A stretch of DNA of 49,556 nt from CAZIKB01 sp964539665 (lineage in GTDB: Bacteria; Zhuqueibacterota; Zhuqueibacteria; Oceanimicrobiales; Oceanimicrobiaceae), in NCBI GenBank assembly GCA_964539665.1, contig CAZIKB010000039.1, forward strand, positions 1-49,556, given 5' to 3'. Positions 18,250 to 26,018 of the stretch are shown here, one piece after another. Numbering within the stretch: the stretch's first letter is position 1; each line of letters starts with the position of its first letter. A program made the position numbers and the translations under genes. The notes below the pieces were generated by a model. That model saw only the letters and a list, made by a program, of their open reading frames with translations, was not told the origin of the DNA and ran no database searches.

Positions 18250-20235
18250 ATGAGTAATCCGGAATTCAAGCCTTATGTACCCGCAGATTCAGACTTAAAA
18301 GAATTCACATTTAAAGCCGTATTCCTTGGCGTCATCATGGCAATAGTCCTGGGGGCAGCTAACGCTTATCTTGGTATGAAAGCCGGCCTGACGGTAGCCG
18401 CAACATTTCCTGCCGCGGTTGTGGCCATGGCAGCGTTAAGACTATTCAAAGGCACCATTTTAGAAGAGAATGTTGCCCGTACCACAGCATCAGTTGGCGA
18501 AGCCCTTGTAGCTGGAGCCATTTTTACAATACCAGCTTTTGTTCTGGTTGAATTTGAAGATGGCAGTAAATTGTGGGATTCTCTTTGGACTTTTGAACAC
18601 TTAATTGAGGGTACTCTTATCATGCTGATTGGGGGCACACTCGGAGTTCTGTTCATTGTCTTGCTCAGACGTACCATGGTAGAAGAAGCTGATCTGCCGT
18701 TTCCAGAAAGCGTAGCAGCCGCCCAAATTGTTAAAGCCGGACAGGGGGGAGCAACCGGGGCCAACTATGTGTTTGGAGCAATGGGACTTGCCGCACTATT
18801 TGAACTTTTTAAAAATAGTAATGGTATTCAAATAATAACAGGTTATGTAAACAAGTTTTACCAATTTGCAGAATCCAAAATACAAATTGGCGGCTCAACA
18901 ACGGCATATTCAGGCGGCATGCTGATTGAATCACCGGCGGCTTATCCAGCGTTGATGGGAGTCGGATATATCGTTGGTTTTAGAATATCTGCTGTACTAT
19001 TTGCGGGAGCAGTGATGGGGCACCTTATGCTGGTTCCCTTAGCCACATTTTTAAATCCAACTCTTCAGGGAATGGTCGGACAAAGTCTGGAAAATATCAG
19101 CTCTGACATCTGGAGAAATCAAATAAGGCCGTTAGCTGTAGGAACCATGATTGTTGCGGCTTTTTATACCCTCTACAATCTTCGAAAATCTCTGATTCAA
19201 GGTATTGGCAAGGCCTTTAAAAACATTCAGAAATTGAAAGCACATGCAGGCCCGGTTTCCCGACTTGAAATTGACCTTGATTTTAAAAAAATAATTACCG
19301 CAATCCTGATTCTTGCTGTGCCTCAATTTATTCTTTACCATTATTTCAGCGGTTCTTTTTTAGGCTCCATACTATTAACAGTAGTTCTACTCGTTATTGG
19401 ATTTCTTTTTTCGGCGGTTGCAGGCTACTTAGTGGGACTCATCGGTAGTTCTAATAATCCCATTAGTGGTCTCACCCTTAGCACACTTCTTATATCAGCT
19501 ATTTTAATGGTAGCAATTGGAGTGACCGGGCCTAAAGGCGTGGCTGCTGTTTTGGGCGTCGCCGGAGTTATTTGCTGCGCAGCAGGTGTCGCCGGTGACA
19601 TGACACAGGATTTGAAAGTCGGTCACATTTTAGGAGGCACGCCCTGGCGTATGCAAATGGGAGAAATAATTGGCGTAGTCGTTGCCGCTGCATTTCTCAT
19701 GCCTATTATTGCTCTTTTGGATAAGGTTTATGTTATAGGCAGCGTGGAGCTTCCAGCCCCTCAGGCAGGTCTAATGGCGCTTATGGCTAAAGGTATCGTT
19801 GGCGGTGAAATGGCCTGGCCTCTGGTAATAGTAGGAATAGTATTTGCAATTGGTTTAATTCTTATTAAAGCCCCTTCACCAATGCTAATCGCTGTTGGTA
19901 TGTATTTACCGTTTCATTCCACATCCGCTATTTTTGTCGGCGGTATTATCAAATGGATTCTCGATCGAAATATGGAAAAGAAACAACTCAACGATGCACA
20001 AAAATCTCGCGCTGACAATACAGGCGTTTTATTAGCATCCGGACTTATAGCAGGCGAATCGCTTATGGCAGTTATCCTGGCATTCGTTGTGCTGGGTTTA
20101 AACTTCAGTGAAAGTTCGTTTTCTTTAACACAACTGGCTCCGTTTAACTCTGCCTGGTTGAGTTTATTGATTTTTGCAGCGGTTATCTATATGTTAATCA
20201 AGGTTCCTATGACCAGCGCTACAAAACAGGAATAA
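18250..20235 (+). CDS. OPT family oligopeptide transporter
   Basis: The 661-aa protein has about 14-16 membrane segments and the OPT-family N-terminal repeat EFTFKAVFLGVIMAIVLGAA followed by NAYLGMKAGLTVAATFPAAV. Further in, there are PFPES and the GDMTQDLKVGHILGGTP motif typical of the bacterial OPT (TIGR00728-like) group. It probably imports small peptides or metal-chelator complexes across the inner membrane by proton symport. GGGAGGAATA directly precedes the ATG. It is followed by a PqqD-like gene and an M20 peptidase, consistent with peptide uptake and breakdown. Confidence 0.95.
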   Translation: MSNPEFKPYVPADSDLKEFTFKAVFLGVIMAIVLGAANAYLGMKAGLTVAATFPAAVVAMAALRLFKGTILEENVARTTASVGEALVAGAIFTIPAFVLVEFEDGSKLWDSLWTFEHLIEGTLIMLIGGTLGVLFIVLLRRTMVEEADLPFPESVAAAQIVKAGQGGATGANYVFGAMGLAALFELFKNSNGIQIITGYVNKFYQFAESKIQIGGSTTAYSGGMLIESPAAYPALMGVGYIVGFRISAVLFAGAVMGHLMLVPLATFLNPTLQGMVGQSLENISSDIWRNQIRPLAVGTMIVAAFYTLYNLRKSLIQGIGKAFKNIQKLKAHAGPVSRLEIDLDFKKIITAILILAVPQFILYHYFSGSFLGSILLTVVLLVIGFLFSAVAGYLVGLIGSSNNPISGLTLSTLLISAILMVAIGVTGPKGVAAVLGVAGVICCAAGVAGDMTQDLKVGHILGGTPWRMQMGEIIGVVVAAAFLMPIIALLDKVYVIGSVELPAPQAGLMALMAKGIVGGEMAWPLVIVGIVFAIGLILIKAPSPMLIAVGMYLPFHSTSAIFVGGIIKWILDRNMEKKQLNDAQKSRADNTGVLLASGLIAGESLMAVILAFVVLGLNFSESSFSLTQLAPFNSAWLSLLIFAAVIYMLIKVPMTSATKQE

Positions 20236-20284
20236 CCAGGCGCCAAAATAGAGAATAATCATAGCCCGGTCAGGAACCAAATTT

Positions 20285-20321
20285 GTACAGGGTAGATGAG
20301 GAAATATGGTACAGGGTAAAT
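20285..20321. repeat. Short direct repeat GTACAGGGTARAT, 24-bp period
   Basis: GTACAGGGTAGAT (20285-20297) recurs as GTACAGGGTAAAT (20309-20321) in the 203-bp spacer between the OPT and PqqD-like genes. The 24-bp spacing would put both on nearly the same face of the helix, so paired regulator sites are possible. Confidence 0.4.
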
Positions 20322-20438
20322 CACTTTGTACCACATTTCCTTGCTCCCGAAATATCTGACTACCTGTTTTATTAATTCAAAATATAAATCAAACAGATCA
20401 TCCTTTATGGTTACTGGTATTATAAATTCATCTCTGAA

Positions 20439-20780
20439 ATGGCAAAGCAAATTGTTGAAAAAAATCTCCTGATTTTACGCCCAAAATGGAACCATCATTG
20501 GGAAAAAGCTGACAATGGTCTGACTGTCATACTAATTCCGAAATTTGGAAATCATTTCTTTGGAAATTGGCTGAAACCAATACTCAAAAACCCAGATTAT
20601 CGCATGAAGTTAGATGAGATAGGCAGTTTTGTTTGGGAGCAATGTAACGGCTTAAAAAACGTTCAGGAGATTGGCTCAAAATTGCATAATAAATTCGGAG
20701 AAAAAGTTGACCCGGTCTATGACAGGCTTAGTCTCTTTTTTAAAAGTCTCGAAAAAAGCAAATCTATAACGTGGGTATAA
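20439..20780 (+). CDS. PqqD family protein
   Basis: The 113-aa protein has a variable basic N-terminus and a PqqD-like winged-helix domain (about 55-105), with LDEIGSFVWEQCNGLKNVQEI as its core. PqqD proteins normally chaperone a precursor peptide for a radical-SAM maturase. No such maturase or precursor is recognisable nearby. It lies 16 bp before the M20 peptidase and 203 bp after the OPT transporter. It may act as a stand-alone peptide-binding domain linked to peptide handling; that role is inferred only from context. Confidence 0.82.
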   Translation: MAKQIVEKNLLILRPKWNHHWEKADNGLTVILIPKFGNHFFGNWLKPILKNPDYRMKLDEIGSFVWEQCNGLKNVQEIGSKLHNKFGEKVDPVYDRLSLFFKSLEKSKSITWV

Positions 20781-20796
20781 AATCAGGAGCAAAGTC

Positions 20797-22041
20797 TTGG
20801 ATACAACGCTTCTCGAAAAAATATGTAAACAGATCGACACCTATCAAAACGAAACAATCCGTTTACAAAAAGAGCTAACAGCTATTCCCGCAATCTCTCC
20901 TGAAAATGACGGCGAAGGAGAGCAAAAGAAATCCGCATTCATTCAATCATATCTGGAAAAAGAATTAAAGTGTGATGAAGTAACTCTCTACAAGGCCCCT
21001 GATGACCGGGCGCCATCCGGATACCGGCCAAATTTGGTGGCAAAAGTTCTGGGGAAAGACCAGTCCCGGACTATCTGGATCATGTCACACGTGGATGTCG
21101 TTCCTCCAGGTAATTTAAGTAAATGGCATAGCGATCCCTGGACGATCAGGATTGAAAATGGTAAAATTTATGGCAGGGGCACAGAAGACAACCAACAAGG
21201 CATAGTTTCTTCTTTGCTAACAATAAAAGCATTTCGGGAAGAAGGTGTTCAACCTGAACATAACATTGGCCTGGTTCTGGTTGCTGATGAAGAAACAGGC
21301 AGCAAATACGGCATCCAATATCTGCTCGAAAATCATTCCAGCATATTCAAGAATGAGGATTTTATAATAATCCCGGATGCCGGCATTGAAGATGGTACAA
21401 TGATTGAGGTCGCTGAAAAAAGTATTGTCTGGTTTAAATTTCGAGTATTAGGCAAGCAAACACACGGCTCCACTCCTGATAAAGGAATAAATGCACTAAC
21501 AGCCGGGGCTAATTTAATCGTAAAATTAAGCAATCTTTACTCAATATTTAATGCTGCTGACCCTGTTTTTGATCCTCCAACCAGTACATTTGAACCCACG
21601 AAAAAAGATCCAAATGTACCTAACATTAACACCATACCAGGTGAGGATATCTTTTATTTAGATTGCCGTTTGTTACCCACTTATGACGTTGATCTATTGT
21701 GGAGAGATGTTAAAAGAATTTGCAAAGATGTTGAAAATGAGCACAAAGTAACAATTGAAATTACTTCTGAGCAGGAAGTCAGGGCGGCGCCTCCCACACC
21801 TTCAGATGCGCCGGTTGTGAAATCATTAGAAAAAGCCATAACCGATATTCGAGGAGTCCAGCCTCAGCCGATGGGAATTGGCGGAGGAACAGTTGCAGCT
21901 TATTTCCGCAATGCAGGCTTTAATGTTGTTGTATGGGCAACCCAGGATGAAACGCTGCACGAACCGAATGAATATGTTAAAATCGATAATATCATTAAGG
22001 ATTCAAAAGTATTTGCCCACTTAGGATTACAAATTGAGTAA
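20797..22041 (+). CDS. M20 family metallopeptidase/deacylase (ArgE/DapE/CPG2 type)
   Basis: The 414-aa enzyme has the di-zinc M20 signatures: MSHVDVVPPG (H98), GRGTEDNQQG (D131) and ADEETGS (E165 catalytic, E166 metal). A lid domain follows, containing KQTHGSTPDKGINA. A late LHEPNEY motif completes the site. The start is a TTG at 20797 with AGGAG about 8 nt upstream. Likely substrates are dipeptides or N-acyl amino acids. Placement after an OPT peptide transporter supports intracellular peptide breakdown. Confidence 0.93.
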   Translation: MDTTLLEKICKQIDTYQNETIRLQKELTAIPAISPENDGEGEQKKSAFIQSYLEKELKCDEVTLYKAPDDRAPSGYRPNLVAKVLGKDQSRTIWIMSHVDVVPPGNLSKWHSDPWTIRIENGKIYGRGTEDNQQGIVSSLLTIKAFREEGVQPEHNIGLVLVADEETGSKYGIQYLLENHSSIFKNEDFIIIPDAGIEDGTMIEVAEKSIVWFKFRVLGKQTHGSTPDKGINALTAGANLIVKLSNLYSIFNAADPVFDPPTSTFEPTKKDPNVPNINTIPGEDIFYLDCRLLPTYDVDLLWRDVKRICKDVENEHKVTIEITSEQEVRAAPPTPSDAPVVKSLEKAITDIRGVQPQPMGIGGGTVAAYFRNAGFNVVVWATQDETLHEPNEYVKIDNIIKDSKVFAHLGLQIE

Positions 22042-22439
22042 CTAAATAATAGCCGCTAATCCTGGATAATAGCAAATTGTACTTTGTATCCACCTGGGGA
22101 ATTTTTAAGAACATCTGCACGAGAGACAAATAGCATGGAAGAAATTCAATATTAAACAGGATGTTTTGTTGAGGAGGTTACCGGCGAGTATGAATTCAAG
22201 ATATTTGATATTACTTTTGCTCATTTTTAAAATCAGAGGTTTGATTTTAAGATTACCTTTCGAATTTGAATACTGATTTTTTCAACCAAGCGCATTATTT
22301 GTTTTGCCTCCAGTCTCTCGACTATTTTCTATACAAATTTTATACTGTTTATTTTTATTATATAAATAATGGGGTATTTCTTCAATGATAAATTCACTTT
22401 GTGTTTTGTGATTTGAATGTAAATAATAATAATCTCCCA
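22042..22439. other. 398-bp AT-rich spacer containing one candidate small ORF
   Basis: No family-level gene was recognised between the M20 peptidase and the M29-like gene. The one notable item is a 28-codon ORF with a strong ribosome site, listed separately. A GTG at 22401 could extend the next gene by 13 codons, but those residues look random. Confidence 0.6.
22190..22276 (+). CDS. Candidate 28-aa hydrophobic small protein or decayed signal-peptide remnant
   Basis: A strong GAGGAGG (22171-22177) lies 12 nt before an ATG that opens a 28-codon frame. The product has the form MNSRYLILLLLIFK followed by a second short hydrophobic stretch. It reads like a small membrane peptide, or the surviving start of a larger exported protein whose rest has been lost. 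The SD match is among the best in the region, but the length makes chance possible. Confidence 0.35.
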   Translation: MNSRYLILLLLIFKIRGLILRLPFEFEY

Positions 22440-23390
22440 ATGATAAAATTAAATAAAATTGCCAGAACTCTTTTAAAAAATTGTCTGAGAGTTAATCCAC
22501 ACGATTTTATATTAATTATTACAGAAGAATCTCTCTCTGAAATTGGCGAAGCTCTCTGGAAATGTGCGCAAAAAATAACTCCCTCTGCAATGTTCACCAG
22601 ATATTCTTTTAAATATATAAATGGTTACGGGCTTCCTGATCCAGTGTATAATTCTTTAATTCAATTTGATTCTATAATTGTTTTAACATCCAAAATTGTA
22701 GATGAAGCACAATTTGAAAAAGCAAGACAAAACGGTACACGAATTATTTTGCTTAAAAACACTTCCAAAGAATTGATAGAGCGTTCAATGGAAGCAAATT
22801 ATAAAAAGCTGGCTATAAGAAGCCGAAAAATAGCGGATATTTTTTCAATTGGTAAAACACTTCAACTGAAATCCCCTTCAGGCACAGATGTAAAGATTAA
22901 TATTTACAAAACTAAAGGAATTGCTGAAACAGGATTAGTCTATGAAGCCGGGGATTTCTCTTGTATTCCGGCTGGCAAAGCATGTGTTATGTTTAAGAAA
23001 AAAATTAACGGTATTATCACTCTTGATAGAATAGCAGGTCAAAAATCACGCTTAATCAAACCAATTGTTCTTAGAATTCAGAATGGACATATTACTCAAA
23101 TAAAAGGCGACAAAGATGCTGCAAAATTGCGTAAAGATATTAGAAAATTTGGGAAATCCGGGCGTCAATTAAGTAACTTGGGCGTGGGTACAAATGATTA
23201 CGTCACGTTTGGCAAATCAAAGCAAGAAGATGAAAAAGTATTTGGCACCGCGCATATATCTATCGGACAAAACCAGGTTACAAAAGTTCACAGCAAAATA
23301 ATCCAGGAAATCAAAGGAATTATTTTAAAACCAACAATAAGTATCGATGACAAGTTAATAATTGAGAATGGCAATATTTTAGTTTACTAA
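22440..23390 (+). CDS. M29-like aminopeptidase family protein (aminopeptidase T-related)
   Basis: From the ATG at 22440 the protein is 316 aa. The C-terminal half has the family wording: YEAGDFSCIPAGKA (about 180), a GVGTNDYVTFGKSKQEDEKVFGTAHI-like block split across about 260-290, and ILKPTISIDDKLI at the end. M29 enzymes are metallo-aminopeptidases, and this related group often misses some metal ligands. The EDEK and GTAHI parts are kept, so activity is possible but unproven. It follows the peptide uptake and M20 genes and converges on cdsA with only 3 bp between them. Confidence 0.75.
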   Translation: MIKLNKIARTLLKNCLRVNPHDFILIITEESLSEIGEALWKCAQKITPSAMFTRYSFKYINGYGLPDPVYNSLIQFDSIIVLTSKIVDEAQFEKARQNGTRIILLKNTSKELIERSMEANYKKLAIRSRKIADIFSIGKTLQLKSPSGTDVKINIYKTKGIAETGLVYEAGDFSCIPAGKACVMFKKKINGIITLDRIAGQKSRLIKPIVLRIQNGHITQIKGDKDAAKLRKDIRKFGKSGRQLSNLGVGTNDYVTFGKSKQEDEKVFGTAHISIGQNQVTKVHSKIIQEIKGIILKPTISIDDKLIIENGNILVY

Positions 23391-23393
23391 TTA

Positions 23394-24221
23394 TCAAAAT
23401 ACAATAAAGCGTAAATAAAAATAAATAACAGGTGCAACTAAAATTTCACTGTCAAATCTATCCAAAATTCCACCATGCCCCGGAATCAAATTAGAAGAAT
23501 CTTTCACACGCGCATCTCTTTTGAAAAGAGATTCAAGTAAATCGCTTATCTGCCCAACGCTTCCACATACTGCACCAATGACCAGGACATTAACGAGATT
23601 AATCTGCTGCAAAAATGTCAGATAACAAGCATAAGCTGTTAAAACTGCAAATATAAATCCCAGAATTGTTCCTTCCACAGTTTTGTTAGGACTTACTCTT
23701 TGGAAAAGTTTATGCTTACCGAATCGTGAGCCAAACAAATAGGCAGCGGTATCACAGAGCCAAATGGAAAGGAAGATTAAGATAATTAAAGAGCCGCCTA
23801 ACTGGTATTCCATATTCAATTGACCTGGCAGCTCTCTGATCAAGATTAAAAACCCAAGAAAAAAAGAAACATAAAATAATCCCATGAGAGTAGCAGCTGT
23901 ATTCAAAATTGGCCCTACTTCATTACGAAATAGTTCAAAAACAACTAAAACAAACATTGAAATTGAAACTACTATCCAGAGATTGACCAACTGATTATAA
24001 TACAGCATCAAACATAAAGTAATACCTGATACAATCCCGATGACTTTTTCTGGTCTGGTGACTTTTTGCGTTGCCAAATCATAAAATTCGTACATACCTA
24101 AAGATACAATCGAAACAATTAAAGCTAAAAAAAGGTACCCCCCTTTCCAGGCACAAAATATAATGAACGGCCCAAATAGGACAGTAACTAAGGCTCTGAC
24201 TCCAAATTTTTCTAATCCCAA
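23394..24221 (-). CDS. cdsA: Phosphatidate cytidylyltransferase
   Basis: CdsA makes CDP-diacylglycerol from phosphatidic acid and CTP, feeding the pssA/psd pathway encoded elsewhere in this window. The 275-aa protein has about seven to eight membrane helices and the signature region SPNKTVEGT followed by DLLESLFKRDARVKDSSN and PGHGGILDRFDS. The start is a TTG at 24221 behind AGGTGG. It lies 65 bp downstream of pyrD, so membrane lipid and pyrimidine (CTP) synthesis may be co-transcribed. Confidence 0.96.
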   Translation of the reverse strand: MGLEKFGVRALVTVLFGPFIIFCAWKGGYLFLALIVSIVSLGMYEFYDLATQKVTRPEKVIGIVSGITLCLMLYYNQLVNLWIVVSISMFVLVVFELFRNEVGPILNTAATLMGLFYVSFFLGFLILIRELPGQLNMEYQLGGSLIILIFLSIWLCDTAAYLFGSRFGKHKLFQRVSPNKTVEGTILGFIFAVLTAYACYLTFLQQINLVNVLVIGAVCGSVGQISDLLESLFKRDARVKDSSNLIPGHGGILDRFDSEILVAPVIYFYLRFIVF

Positions 24222-24286
24222 TTCTCCACCTGATTGTTAAGTCAATGATACTTTTTGATTCTTACAGATAAAATAGCAAGAATAAG

Positions 24287-25201
24287 TTATGATGTTTCCA
24301 GGATTCCGATGACTTCTTTTATTGAGTTTTTCTTATGCTTTTCACAAAAATGAATAAGGTCTCTGATGATGTCTTCACCAGTTGCAGGATCAATAAAATT
24401 TGCAGTTCCAACCTGGATGGCGCTCGCGCCGGTGATGATAAATTCCAGCGCGTCCCGACCATTCATAATGCCCCCAATTCCAATAATCGGTATATTTACA
24501 TTTTTTGCGACTTCATAGACTTTCGCTAATGCAACTGGCTTTATAGCTGGACCAGAGTAGCCGCCTGTGATGGAATGAATCTTTGGGCGGCGAGAATCTA
24601 TATCTACAGACATGCCAACAAGCGTATTAATCAAAGAAACAGCATCTGCTCCGCTGCCTGCCGCTGCATCTGCAATCTCACTTATCTTTGTCACATTAGG
24701 TGTTAGCTTAACGATTATTGGCCGGCTGGTTGCTTTTCTAATCAGCTCAGTAACTCTGGCAGCAATTTTAGAATTTTGACTAAATAACAAACCGCCTTCC
24801 TTCACATTTGGACAGGAGAAATTTAGTTCGTAACCGTCAATGCCATCTACAGCCTCCAACCTTTGCACAACAGCTAAATATTCTTCAGCCGATCCTCCGG
24901 CTACATTCACAATAATTGAGGTATCTAATGTATTTAAAAAAGGTAATTTTTGAGTAATAAAAACTTCCACTCCGACATTTGCCAGGCCAATGGAGTTAAG
25001 CATACCTGCTGGTAACTCTGCTATCCGAGGAGGCGGATTGCCGGCCCTTGGTTTCAGAGTAATTGATTTAGTTATAATTCCACCCAAAGAATTCAAATCG
25101 ACCAAATCTTCAGATTCTCTGCCGTACCCAAACGTACCGGAAGCCACCAGCACGGGATTTTTTAATTTCAAGAAGCCAATTTGCACTGAGAGGTCAATCA
25201 T
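24287..25201 (-). CDS. pyrD: Dihydroorotate dehydrogenase, class 1B catalytic subunit
   Basis: PyrD oxidises dihydroorotate to orotate using FMN. The class 1 catalytic cysteine is seen in ELNFSCPNVKEGG. GTFGYG near the N-terminus and the IIGIGGI phosphate-binding motif are also present. I place the start at the ATG at 25201, which gives MIDLSVQIGFLKLKNPVL, the family norm, and overlaps the pyrK stop by 8 bp. The adjacent pyrK supports the heterotetrameric NAD-dependent 1B type. Confidence 0.96.
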   Translation of the reverse strand: MIDLSVQIGFLKLKNPVLVASGTFGYGRESEDLVDLNSLGGIITKSITLKPRAGNPPPRIAELPAGMLNSIGLANVGVEVFITQKLPFLNTLDTSIIVNVAGGSAEEYLAVVQRLEAVDGIDGYELNFSCPNVKEGGLLFSQNSKIAARVTELIRKATSRPIIVKLTPNVTKISEIADAAAGSGADAVSLINTLVGMSVDIDSRRPKIHSITGGYSGPAIKPVALAKVYEVAKNVNIPIIGIGGIMNGRDALEFIITGASAIQVGTANFIDPATGEDIIRDLIHFCEKHKKNSIKEVIGILETS

Positions 25202-26018
25202 CAAGTTCGACCTCCCAGGCATTAAATACAGGGCCATCAATACAGGTTAATTTATAATGTGCATCCCTTGCTTCATCATCTCTGACTTTAACCGGGCAGC
25301 CCATACAGATGCCAAATCCACACCCCATCATAGACTCAATCGATATCTGGCCTTCAATATTTAAGTTTTTGGTAATGTCCATCATGCACTTTAAAAATCC
25401 CGGAGGCCCACAACTATAAATATATCCTAGTCTGGTAGTTTGATTTTGCCTGATTCGTTCAAGTAGCACATTCGTCACCAAACCACGTTTCCCTTTACTT
25501 CCATCTTCCGTAGCAATATAGACTTCAACGCCCCGCGCTTGAAATTCACTTATGAATGTAAGTTCGTTTGCTGATTTTGCACCGATATAAACATCAACTG
25601 ACAGCCCTTTATCGAGAAGCTCATTACATAGAAAAGGCAGCGGGGCTACGCCTATGCCGCCACCTACTAATGAAGCCGTCTTAATGGCGGGTGGAATTGA
25701 GAAACCACGACCTAATGGACCAAGTATATTCGCCTGGTCTCCTGGTTCATATTTGGATAAAATCTCTGTGCCTTTACCGACAGTTTTCCATAAGATTTCA
25801 ATCCATCCATCCTCTCTGCTACGTCTACAAATACTAAACGGCTTTCTCAACAGAGGAATGAATTCATCATTCACCTTTATATTAATAAATTGACCTGGTT
25901 GAGCGGTTTGCGCTATGGCAGGACACTGCATGCGCATCAAGTAAATCCCCCCCCCTAAATTATTTACAAATAAAACGGGACAATTGTGTATCTTTTTGAT
26001 ATTATTCAAACAGGTCAT
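25194..26018 (-). CDS. pyrK: Dihydroorotate dehydrogenase electron-transfer subunit PyrK
   Basis: PyrK carries electrons from the PyrD FMN to NAD through FAD and a [2Fe-2S] cluster. From the ATG at 26018 it is 274 aa. It has the FAD motif RKPFSIC (58-64), the nucleotide-binding GGGIGVAP (119-126) and the four cluster cysteines C233, C238, C241 and C259. The longer upstream frame is internal to the preceding TPR gene and has no family similarity. Codons 22-24 are an uninterrupted run of nine G on the coding strand, a possible slippage site. It overlaps the TPR gene by 17 bp and pyrD by 8 bp. Confidence 0.95.
   Translation of the reverse strand: MTCLNNIKKIHNCPVLFVNNLGGGIYLMRMQCPAIAQTAQPGQFINIKVNDEFIPLLRKPFSICRRSREDGWIEILWKTVGKGTEILSKYEPGDQANILGPLGRGFSIPPAIKTASLVGGGIGVAPLPFLCNELLDKGLSVDVYIGAKSANELTFISEFQARGVEVYIATEDGSKGKRGLVTNVLLERIRQNQTTRLGYIYSCGPPGFLKCMMDITKNLNIEGQISIESMMGCGFGICMGCPVKVRDDEARDAHYKLTCIDGPVFNAWEVELDD
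25947..25955. repeat. Nine-base G/C homopolymer inside pyrK
   Basis: Nine consecutive C on the plus strand (G on the coding strand) encode Gly-Gly-Gly at codons 22-24 of pyrK. Tracts this long are rare in an AT-rich genome and are prone to slipped-strand frameshifts. The present length keeps pyrK in frame. Confidence 0.9.

Noticed and set aside
20259..20450. 63-codon minus-strand frame between OPT and the PqqD-like gene
   Set aside because: It overlaps the start of the PqqD-like gene on the opposite strand, contains the direct repeat, and shows no family features or ribosome site.
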